Positions 38,063 to 44,694 of a stretch of 55,684 bases of DNA are shown one piece after another. This stretch comes from Solirubrobacteraceae bacterium. GTDB lineage: Bacteria > Actinomycetota > Thermoleophilia > Solirubrobacterales > Solirubrobacteraceae. Made by a program: the position numbers and the translations under genes. Position 1 is the first letter of the stretch, and each line of letters begins with the position of its first letter. The notes beneath the pieces were generated by a model. The model was not told the DNA's origin and did not search any database. It worked only from the letters and a program-made list of their open reading frames with translations. The DNA is taken from the NCBI GenBank assembly GCA_030447785.1, contig JAUJOF010000016.1, forward strand, positions 1 through 55,684. The letters run 5' to 3'.

Positions 38063-38608
38063 CTAGTACCGCTCCTCCCTGTAGGTGTCCTCCGTGTCCC
38101 ACAGCCCGCGGCGTTCCTCGATCGGCGCAGGTCCCCCCGCGGGCACGGGCATGCCCGCCCGCGTCTCGCGCTCGCGGGACGCCTCGTCCTGCTGGCGCAC
38201 GGCGATCAGGCCGAAGATCAGCGCCACGGCGGCGGTGAGCAGGTGGAAGAAATTGTCGAACGACAGGCCGCTGTTGATGGAGATGAGCTGCAGGTAGTTG
38301 AGGAACCCGAGCAGGGCAGCGAGCGCGTAGAAGAGCCCGACGCCGACGAGCACCCCCTGGGTGATGGACAGGTCCCTCATCTGCGAGGCGACGATCAGGC
38401 CCGCGCCGATCGCGAGGTGCACGATGTTGTGGAAGATGTTCAGATCGAAGAAGCCCAGCAGCTGATCGTCCGTATTCAGGACGACGGGGCCGGTGAAGCC
38501 CGTCACCACGAAGCCGATCACGCCCGCGGCCACGTAGCTCAGCCCGAGCACGAGCGCGACCGCCCGTGCCACGTTCGAGCCCCCCGTCGAACCTAACCGC
38601 TGTCCCAT
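38063..38608 (-). CDS. DUF4383 four-helix membrane protein
   Basis: A 181-residue protein; ATG 38608 is chosen because GGAGG lies 5-8 nt upstream (an alternative is ATG 38620). Four membrane helices are apparent (VALVLGLSYVAAGVIGFVVT, IVHLAIGAGLIVASQMRDLS, LVGVGLFYALAALLGFLNYL, NFFHLLTAAVALIFGLIAVR). The second carries the N-x-x-H-x-x-x-G signature of DUF4383 (NIFHNIVHLAIGAG). The C-terminal 40 residues are polar. It is a common actinobacterial protein of unknown function. Confidence 0.82.
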   Translation of the reverse strand: MGQRLGSTGGSNVARAVALVLGLSYVAAGVIGFVVTGFTGPVVLNTDDQLLGFFDLNIFHNIVHLAIGAGLIVASQMRDLSITQGVLVGVGLFYALAALLGFLNYLQLISINSGLSFDNFFHLLTAAVALIFGLIAVRQQDEASRERETRAGMPVPAGGPAPIEERRGLWDTEDTYREERY

Positions 38609-38797
38609 GCGTCCCTCCATCTGTCTCCTCTCCCGGTGGCGACGGCGACCCACCCACTGCGTGTCGCGCGCACACAGGATAACCGTCCTCGCGCCCGCTG
38701 CGCCGATCCCTCCGCCTGAAACTTCCCGTGCAACCCTGAGCTTGAGCTTTAGTCTGCGGCGGCGCGGAGCCATCAAACCCCAAGCGGAGGAGCTCGA

Positions 38798-39421
38798 ATG
38801 GGACAGCAGGCAAGGGCGGGCGAGTTGAGAGCGGCGATCGACCGCCTGCCGCTCTCGACGCGGCGGGCGATGCTCCAGGGCATCCAGGAGGACTCCATCA
38901 TCGTCGGTGCGGACGGCAACCCTCGCGGAGGAGTCTGTCCGCTGTACGCCACCTCGGCCCCGCCGTCCAGGCGGATCGGGCGTCCCTTCGCCCGCGCCTG
39001 GGACCGCTTTGCGGGCGCGCGGCTGCCTCGCCCGGCGAGCGAGCGTGAGCTGCGCACGCTGCGATCCATGCTCGAGACGAGCATCGAGCTGGAGACCCAG
39101 CCGGCGGCGCCGGTGGTGTCCCTGCGCGAGGCGATCGCGGCGCACAAGGTCTCCCAGGCGCGCACCCGGGCCGTCTCGTCGGTGCCCGAGATGCGTCCCG
39201 CCGCTGAGCAGCGGGCTCCCGCGCCCGCGCGCGACTCCGGCGAGCGGGACCGCACCAGGGAGCTGGCCCGGCGTGACGGCTGGGCATGGCTGCGGCCCTT
39301 CCGCCGCTACGACGACTACGAGCGGGCGCTGCAGGCGCTCGACGCCCTGGCCGAGGCGGCTTCGGCTTCCTCGGAGTCCGAGTCCGAGCAGCTCGTCTCG
39401 AGCTCCTGCGGTCGCAACTGA
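38798..39421 (+). CDS. Hypothetical soluble protein
   Basis: A 207-residue protein from ATG 38798 after GCGGAGGAGC. Segments such as LRAAIDRLPLSTRRAMLQGI, ASERELRTLRSMLETSIELE and RDGWAWLRPFRRYDDYERAL are helical and charged. The middle is Ala/Pro/Arg-rich and the end Ser/Glu-rich (SESESEQLVSS). No family is recognised. The 189-bp gap before it (38609-38797) is divergent from the DUF4383 gene and should contain promoters. Confidence 0.5.
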   Translation: MGQQARAGELRAAIDRLPLSTRRAMLQGIQEDSIIVGADGNPRGGVCPLYATSAPPSRRIGRPFARAWDRFAGARLPRPASERELRTLRSMLETSIELETQPAAPVVSLREAIAAHKVSQARTRAVSSVPEMRPAAEQRAPAPARDSGERDRTRELARRDGWAWLRPFRRYDDYERALQALDALAEAASASSESESEQLVSSSCGRN

Positions 39422-39629
39422 CCGTGGCCGCGGGCCCCGAGCGCGCCCTGGCGCTCGGGGCTCGTGGTGCGCCTCGGCCGACCCGTCCAGGAGCGGCTTC
39501 CCGTTCGCGTCGAGGGCCGCCGAGGCGGCCTGCGACGGTTCCGGTTTGTATGTCGGCGCCACATACGCTTAGGCTGCCGTGGCTGGTGCGGTTTGGGAGA
39601 GACTCTTCGAGGGAGGCGTTGCTAGGCGT

Positions 39630-40742
39630 ATGAGAGGTTTCACGTTCACGAGCGTGATAGTGCTCGTGGTGGTAGTGGCAGTCGTCGGGATCGCCGCGGT
39701 GCTGCTGGCGCGCACGGTCCAGGAAGCGCAGGCGATCAACGCCAAGGCGCAGAACATCGCGATCAACGGACGCGGGATCAACACCGCGACCGATTCGATC
39801 ATCCAGCTGAGGCGGACGAACAAGATGGCTCGCTCGATCCTCGAGTCGGCCCGGCCGCTCGACACCCGGCTCGGTCGCATCATCGCCACGGCGCAGGGCA
39901 TCGACGTGCGCGCCGGGTCGATCAACTCCAACGCCGTCAGCATCAACTCGACCGCCCGCAGCATCAACGACAGCGCGGTCACCATCAACGACAGGGCGAG
40001 CAGCATCAACCAGAGCGCGGGCCGCATCAACCGGAGCGCGGGCAGCATCAACCAGAGCGCGGGCGCCATCAACACCAGCGCGGGCGAGGTCAACACCTCC
40101 GCGGGCACCATCAACCAGACCGCCGGGCGGATCAACCGGACCGCCGGCGTCATCAACGCCAACGCCGGCAGGATCGACGGCCTGGCGGACTCGATCCTCG
40201 GCACGGCGCGCCAGATCGACACCGACGTGAGGCTCATCAACACCAACCTCAACGTGACCCTCGGCCTCGTGGACGCGGTGAAGGGCGACACGGCCAACAT
40301 CCTCGGCGAGGCCGGGGGTGCGAACGAGACCGCCGCGTGCATCGATCGCAAGCTCAACGGACAGGCCGGGAACGACGGAGACTGCACGGGCCAGGCCGAG
40401 CCGCAGGACAACCCCGAGCAGAACCGCAGCGTCCTCGTGGAGGACCCTGACGATCTCCGGCGCGTCCTGGGATCGGCCAGGCGGGAGTCGCAGGACGACG
40501 AGCCCGAGCAGCGCCCGCGGCGCAGCTCGCTGCCCGCCCTCGAGGTACCCGGGCTGCCTCCGCTGCCCGAGCTGCCCCAGCTGCGCGACCTGACCGACCT
40601 GACCGACCTGCCCGAGCTGCCCGACACGCAGAAGGAGCTGGACAAGCTCCTCGACGAGCTGCTCCGCGACCCGGACGGTGGGCAGCTGCCGGACACCCTG
40701 CTGAGAGAGCTCGTCACGCTCCCCGGACTGAACCAGCGATAA
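39630..40742 (+). CDS. Membrane-anchored heptad-repeat coiled-coil protein 1
   Basis: A 370-residue protein; ATG 39630 is chosen because it places the membrane helix (TSVIVLVVVVAVVGIAAVLL) at the N-terminus. Residues about 95-190 are a run of perfect seven-residue units of form x-I-N-x-[ST]-A-x, for example SINQSAG, RINRSAG, AINTSAG, TINQTAG and VINANAG. They predict a long rod-like coiled coil, followed by a short Cys pair (TAACIDRKLNGQAGNDGDCT). The C-terminal 100 residues are acidic and Pro/Leu-rich (LPELPQLRDLTDLTDLPELP). It is the first of three related genes leading to the UGA-containing CooC-type ATPase. The function is unknown. Confidence 0.65.
   Translation: MRGFTFTSVIVLVVVVAVVGIAAVLLARTVQEAQAINAKAQNIAINGRGINTATDSIIQLRRTNKMARSILESARPLDTRLGRIIATAQGIDVRAGSINSNAVSINSTARSINDSAVTINDRASSINQSAGRINRSAGSINQSAGAINTSAGEVNTSAGTINQTAGRINRTAGVINANAGRIDGLADSILGTARQIDTDVRLINTNLNVTLGLVDAVKGDTANILGEAGGANETAACIDRKLNGQAGNDGDCTGQAEPQDNPEQNRSVLVEDPDDLRRVLGSARRESQDDEPEQRPRRSSLPALEVPGLPPLPELPQLRDLTDLTDLPELPDTQKELDKLLDELLRDPDGGQLPDTLLRELVTLPGLNQR
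39919..40175 (+). repeat. 21-bp tandem coding repeat (heptad units)
   Basis: About twelve imperfect 21-bp units of pattern AGCATCAACCAGAGCGCGGG encode the heptads of coiled-coil protein 1. They are coding repeats, not spacers with fixed repeats. Confidence 0.75.
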
Positions 40743-40755
40743 GAGGCGATTAGGA

Positions 40756-41713
40756 ATGCGCGAAACAGCACCCACGTTCATCCGCTGGCTCTGGATCTGG
40801 ATCACCATCGCCGCGCTCGTCGTGGTGGTCGTGATCGGGTTCCTGCTCGGCATCGTCGGCTCGCTCTCGTCGATCGACGAGAACCTGATCGAGGCCGACA
40901 CGGCGGTCACGGGGCTCGCTCTCGTCGATCGACGAGAACCTGATCGAGGCCGACACGGCGGTCACGGGCATCAAGGGCGACGCCAAGCCGCTGCCCGAGT
41001 CCATCCAGACCATCAACCGCAACCTGAGGCTCATCGACGCGTCGCTCGAGCCCATCCCGGGCCAGGCCAACGACATCCTCGGGGAGCTCGGCTCGATCCG
41101 CGGACGGCTCGGAGCCATCGACTCGTCGCTGGTGGACACCGACGCGTCGCTGGTGGACACCGACGCGTCGCTCGAGGACACCACGAGCCAGCTCGGAACC
41201 ATCTCGAGCTCGCTCGTCAGAACCTCGGGCCAGCTCGGAACGATCTCGAGCTCGCTCGTCGGCACCTCGGGCACGCTCCAGACCATCTCGCCCAGCCTCA
41301 TGGACACCTCGCGGGTTCTGCGCAGCGGGGTCCAGCCGAGGCTCGTCGACATCGCGGGTGAGACGGGCAGCATCCGCGGGCTGGCGGACCGGATCGACAA
41401 CACGCTCAAGGACGCCCAGCGGTCGAGAGTGTCAGAGCCTGTTGCCTCGGCGACGGCTCTGGGCACCAACGGCATCTGGCGACGGGTGCGGTTCCTCAAC
41501 GGAGGACCCTTCGAGCGGCCGGGCGACCGCGACGACGAGGACAACTCCCTCCGCGGCCCCGGCAACAACCCCACCGGCCTGGCGTTCGTCGAGGGCGACG
41601 CGACCGCGATCCTGGCCGGGCTGCAGGAGGTCAACAAGCACCTCACGAGCATCTGCGAGGCACCGGTCCTCGATGTCCCGGTCCCCCTCCTGGTCACCCC
41701 GGGGCCCTGCTAG
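40756..41713 (+). CDS. Membrane-anchored heptad-repeat coiled-coil protein 2 (frameshifted by a tandem duplication)
   Basis: From ATG 40756 the helix WIWITIAALVVVVVIGFLLG is followed by GSLSSIDENLIEADTAVTG. There a 55-bp direct duplication (40861-40970) throws the frame. Removing one copy gives a single open frame to the TAG at 41713: IKGDAKPLPESIQTINRNLR, then heptads such as AIDSSLV, DTDASLE, TISSSLV, GTSGTLQ and DTSRVLR. The C-terminal domain ends ICEAPVLDVPVPLLVTPGPC. Restored, it is about 300 residues. Topology and heptads match proteins 1 and 3, so the three likely assemble together. Confidence 0.65.
40861..40970. repeat. 55-bp direct tandem duplication
   Basis: TCGCTCTCGTCGATCGACGA and the following 33 bases recur with a period of 55 bp (40861 and 40916). 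Because 55 is not a multiple of three, the duplication breaks the reading frame of coiled-coil protein 2. Confidence 0.9.
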
Positions 41714-41716
41714 GCC

Positions 41717-42568
41717 ATGGCACGCAGAGAGAGAAGCGCAAAGCTCGGCCTCGCGCCGGTCCTGCCGGGGATCGTGCTCGTGGTGGTGATCGTGTGGGCG
41801 CTCGCCGCGGTGCTCATGCTCACCACCACGCTGATCAACGCACGCGAGATCGATGACGCGATCCCGCTGATCACCAACCAGACCTCCCCGATCGACAAGG
41901 ACACCGACGACATCAAGGAGGCCGCCGAGGTGGCCGCGGTCTCGGCGCAGATCCGCGACGCGGCCGCGCCGCTCAGCAACCAGGCCAACCGCATCATCGT
42001 GGAGGCGCGGAGCATCGACAAGCAAGCCGCGACCATCTTCGGAACTGCGGTGGCCATCAACGACACCGCCAAGTCGATCAACGGCACCGTCCGCGAGATC
42101 AACGACACGGTGGGCGCGATCGGCACGAACGTCGCCTCGATCGGCAGAACGGTCGGATCGATCGGCGGCAACGTCTCGACGATCAGCGGCTCGGTCGGGG
42201 CGATCGGCGGCAGCGTCTCGACGATCAACGCCAGTGCTCGGTCGATCTTCGCCCGGGCCCGCTCGATCAACGCGTCGACCGGGAGCATCGAGGGCACGTT
42301 CACGCGGCTCGACCCGGTGACGAGATCGATCGACGGAGAGGGGACCCAGGGGGTCGAGGGCATCAACGGGCGCGCGGACCGGGGCATCGAGGGGTCGCGC
42401 CTGATCAAGGGCGACTTCGGGCCGATCCGCGTGCTGGTCGGGCGGGACGACGACGACCCCCAGAAGCACAACACCGAGGGGCCGGGGACGATCCACGGGC
42501 ACGCCAACTCGATCGACTGCTCGGCGCTGCTCAACATCCTCGGCACGACCGAGTACTGCAACCAGTAG
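41717..42568 (+). CDS. Membrane-anchored heptad-repeat coiled-coil protein 3
   Basis: A 283-residue protein from ATG 41717, four bases after the previous stop. The helix is VLPGIVLVVVIVWALAAVLM, followed by DTDDIKEAAEVAAVSAQIRD. Then come heptads of form x-I-x-x-x-[VA]-x (AINDTAK, SINGTVR, EINDTVG, SIGRTVG, TISGSVG, TINASAR). The C-terminus has a Cys pair in NSIDCSALLNILGTTEYCNQ. It ends 21 bp before the UGA-containing CooC-type gene. The shared plan of the three proteins suggests a membrane-attached hetero-oligomer served by the ATPase. No family is recognised. Confidence 0.65.
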   Translation: MARRERSAKLGLAPVLPGIVLVVVIVWALAAVLMLTTTLINAREIDDAIPLITNQTSPIDKDTDDIKEAAEVAAVSAQIRDAAAPLSNQANRIIVEARSIDKQAATIFGTAVAINDTAKSINGTVREINDTVGAIGTNVASIGRTVGSIGGNVSTISGSVGAIGGSVSTINASARSIFARARSINASTGSIEGTFTRLDPVTRSIDGEGTQGVEGINGRADRGIEGSRLIKGDFGPIRVLVGRDDDDPQKHNTEGPGTIHGHANSIDCSALLNILGTTEYCNQ

Positions 42569-42589
42569 ACGAGGTAGGATTCCCGCCAG

Positions 42590-43375
42590 ATGAAGCTCGC
42601 GGTCGCAGGCAAGGGCGGTTCTGGCAAGACCTCGTTCTCGGGGACGATCGCCCGCGTGCTCGCCCGCGACGGGCACCGGGTGATCGCCATCGACGGGGAC
42701 TCCAACCCCAACCTGGTCGTCACGCTGGGCATCGCGCCGGAGCGCATGCACGACATGCCCACGCTCCCCAGGGATCTGCTGCGGCGCACCGGCAACGGGG
42801 TCGAGCTCTCCAAGACGCTGGAGGAGGTCTGCTCGTCGCACTCGCTGGAGGGCCCCGACGGCGTCACCCTGCTGGTGATGGCCCATCCCCAGCACGCGGG
42901 CACCGGCTGACTGTGCAGCATGCACGCTACGGTTCGTAGCGTCATCGAAGCGGCGTCGGACGCGCAGGAGGACTTCTGCATCCTCGACACCGAGGCTTCC
43001 CCGGAGCATCTCTCGCGCGGCACCGCTGCGTACGCGGACGCCATGCTGCTGGTCGTCGAGCCCTACTTCAAGTCGCTCGAGACCGGTCGTCGCATGGCGG
43101 CGCTGGCCAAGGACCTCGGCCTCGAACGTGTCGCGCTGATCGCCAACAAGATGCGCGGCGAGGCCGACCTCGAGGCGGTCCACGAGTTCGCGCAGCGCAA
43201 CGGGATCGAGGTCGGGGGGATCATCCCCTTCGACGAGGGGATGCCGGGTGCCGAGCGGGCGGGCACCTCGCCGTTGGACTTCGCGCCCGAAGGGCCCGCG
43301 GTCGCCGCGATCGAGCAGATCGCGCGCGGGCTGGCGGACGGGTCGGTCGCGGGGAACGGCGCCATCCGGGCCTGA
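42590..43375 (+). CDS. CooC-type nickel ATPase, candidate selenoprotein (Sec107)
   Basis: Read from ATG 42590 through TGA 42908-42910 to TGA 43373-43375, this is an intact 261-residue ATPase: VAGKGGSGKTSFSGTIARVL, IDGDSNPNLVVTLGIAPERM, then HPQHAGTG-U-LCSMHATVRSVI. It continues ILDTEASPEHLSRGTAAYAD, SLETGRRMAALAKDLGLERV and IIPFDEGMPGAERAG. The UGA is codon 107, as in the paralog at 15802-16554, and fills the first position of the CooC C-x-C. The cysteine paralog at 28615 has TGC there. A perfect hairpin follows. A normal gene caller would split this gene in two at 42910 and 42920. It follows three coiled-coil membrane proteins and likely acts with them. Confidence 0.87.
42924..42942 (+). promoter_or_regulatory. 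Candidate bacterial SECIS hairpin of the CooC-type gene
   Basis: ACGCTACGGTTCGTAGCGT is a perfect 8-bp stem with loop GUU, 13 nt after the UGA at 42908-42910. The stem is identical to that of the other UGA-containing copy (16202-16220) while the loop and flanking codons vary synonymously. Confidence 0.78.
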
Positions 43376-43449
43376 CCGCCCGCGGTGGTCGACGGTGGAC
43401 CGTTCGGCGGCCGGGGCGCCGACGGCGGCGCCACCGCGGACCTCGCGCG

Positions 43450-43959
43450 ATGAGGTTCTGGCGGCGGTCGCGCCGCAGGCCGCCCCGCGGAGAGTATCCG
43501 CCCAGCTTCACCCACGCCTGGATTCGCCGGACGCTCCCGACGGCCTCTCCGGCCGAGGCCAGGGCGCTCCTCGAGACCATGCGTCGCAGGGGCTGGAGCG
43601 AGGCCGAGGTGGCGGAGCGCATCCTGCCCTACATGCCGCCGAACCCCCCGACTGCTCCGGGCGGCGACGTGTCAACGCGCGGGGAGCCGGGGATCTCCCT
43701 ACCGGCTCGCGTCTCGACCGCCTGGCTGGACCGTGAGCTTCCGGCCATGGACCGGCGACAGCTCCGGCTCGTGGTCGAGGAGCTCGAGCGACGCGGCTGG
43801 CCGGCGGGGGAGCTTGCGGTGGCGGTGCTGCCCCACCTGCTGCCCAAGCTCCCGCCCGCGGACGCGAAGGCCGTCCTCGAGGGGCTCAGAGAGCTTGGAA
43901 TGACCGAAGAGGAGTTCGCCCGCCTCGAGCCTGGTGGTGCAGCGCCGTCAGGCCCTTGA
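43450..43959 (+). CDS. Hypothetical Pro/Arg-rich helical protein with internal repeat
   Basis: A 169-residue soluble protein from ATG 43450. Two similar halves are visible: HAWIRRTLPTASPAEARALL with RRRGWSEAEVAERILPYMPP, and TAWLDRELPAMDRRQLRLVV with RRGWPAGELAVAVLPHLLPK. A partial third unit is KAVLEGLRELGMTEEEFARL. It is thus a helical repeat protein. It follows the UGA-containing CooC-type gene by 74 bp of non-coding sequence. No family is recognised. Confidence 0.5.
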   Translation: MRFWRRSRRRPPRGEYPPSFTHAWIRRTLPTASPAEARALLETMRRRGWSEAEVAERILPYMPPNPPTAPGGDVSTRGEPGISLPARVSTAWLDRELPAMDRRQLRLVVEELERRGWPAGELAVAVLPHLLPKLPPADAKAVLEGLRELGMTEEEFARLEPGGAAPSGP

Positions 43960-43986
43960 CCTGACACCGGGGGGCAGGCCTATGCT
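43956..43986 (+). promoter_or_regulatory. MerR-type promoter with 19-bp spacer and dyad
   Basis: TTGACC (43956-43961) and TATGCT (43981-43986) are separated by 19 bp. The spacer carries CCTGACACC-G-GGGGGCAGG (43960-43978), an imperfect dyad. Over-long spacers of 19-20 bp with a central dyad are diagnostic of MerR-activated promoters. The transcript should begin about 43993, nearly at the GTG start, so it may be leaderless. Confidence 0.75.
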
Positions 43987-43994
43987 GTGTGTTC

Positions 43995-44447
43995 GTGACA
44001 CATACCGTCAAGGACACCGCCGCCCGCGTCGGGCTCCCGAGCCGCACCCTGCGCTACTACGACCGCATTGGGCTGGTCTGCCCGCCGCGGACCGCCTCCG
44101 GCTACCGTGTCTACGGGCCCGAGGACGAGGGCCGCCTGCGCTTCGTCCGCCAGGCCAAGACGCTCGGGTTCTCGCTCGACGAGATCCGAGAACTGCTCAG
44201 GGTCGCCGAGCGGGGCCGCTGCTCGGAGGTCGTCCCCGAGGTCGAGCGCCTGCTCGACGAGAAGATCGCCGCGATCGACGGGCAGATGGCCGACCTGGGC
44301 ACCTTCCGCGAGCGCCTGGTCGCCTTCCGGGCAGGCCGGGACAGCAGCGGCTGCGGCTGCAGCGGGCACGGCGCCTTCTGCGGCTGCCTGAACGACGCGG
44401 ACGACGCGACGCCCGTGCACAACCGACCAAGGAGCATGGCGAAATGA
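43995..44447 (+). CDS. MerR-family metal-responsive regulator
   Basis: A 150-residue protein; GTG 43995 is chosen because the likely transcript start leaves no room for more than GTG 43989. The N-terminal HTH reads VKDTAARVGLPSRTLRYYDR, IGLVCPPRTASGYRVYGPED and LRFVRQAKTLGFSLDEIREL. The dimer helix carries AERGRCSEVVPEVERLLDEK, and the C-terminus is Cys-rich (DSSGCGCSGHGAFCGC). The Cys positions fit a metal-binding MerR of the ZntR/CadR class. The stop overlaps the start of the Cys-rich repeat protein, which is its probable target. Confidence 0.87.
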   Translation: MTHTVKDTAARVGLPSRTLRYYDRIGLVCPPRTASGYRVYGPEDEGRLRFVRQAKTLGFSLDEIRELLRVAERGRCSEVVPEVERLLDEKIAAIDGQMADLGTFRERLVAFRAGRDSSGCGCSGHGAFCGCLNDADDATPVHNRPRSMAK

Positions 44448-44656
44448 CCTGCAACTGTGGATGCAACGACCGAGAAGCCGACGTGACCTGCGGCTGCGCT
44501 GACAACGTCCAGGGCGACGTCGCGACGGCCTGCGGCTGCGCTGGCAACGTCCAGACAGCTGAGGCCACCACGTGCGGCTGCGGTGGCAACGACCAGGCAG
44601 CCGAGGCGTCCACCTGCGCCTGCGGCTGCCAGTCGCCCGCTGAGGTGGCGGCGTAA
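44444..44656 (+). CDS. Cys-rich tandem-repeat metal-binding protein (metallothionein-like)
   Basis: A 70-residue protein from ATG 44444, overlapping the merR stop (ATGA). It is built of near-identical units TCGCADNVQGDVA, ACGCAGNVQTAEA, TCGCGGNDQAAEA and TCACGCQSPAEVA with C-x-C pairs in each, preceded by CNCGCNDREAD. With 13 Cys in 70 residues and no hydrophobic core it should chelate soft metals such as Zn, Cd, Cu or Ni. It is co-expressed with the MerR regulator. It does not match a metallothionein family I know by sequence. Confidence 0.8.
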   Translation: MTCNCGCNDREADVTCGCADNVQGDVATACGCAGNVQTAEATTCGCGGNDQAAEASTCACGCQSPAEVAA

Positions 44657-44694
44657 CAACAGCAGCGCGGCGCGGGGCGCCCGGTCGACCCCCC

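Noticed and set aside
39919..40175. CRISPR-like array from regularly spaced repeats
   Set aside because: The 21-bp units are contiguous and encode heptads in one frame. There are no unique spacers and no cas genes.
38898..40910. A 670-residue minus-strand open frame over the heptad gene
   Set aside because: It is the shadow of the 21-bp coding repeats and has no family features.
42911..43375. Treating 42920-43375 as a separate gene with its own ATG and 42590-42910 as a truncated ATPase
   Set aside because: Both parts are in one frame, the break is exactly at the Cys of a known motif, and the same break occurs in the second copy at 16234. One UGA-containing gene explains all of this better.
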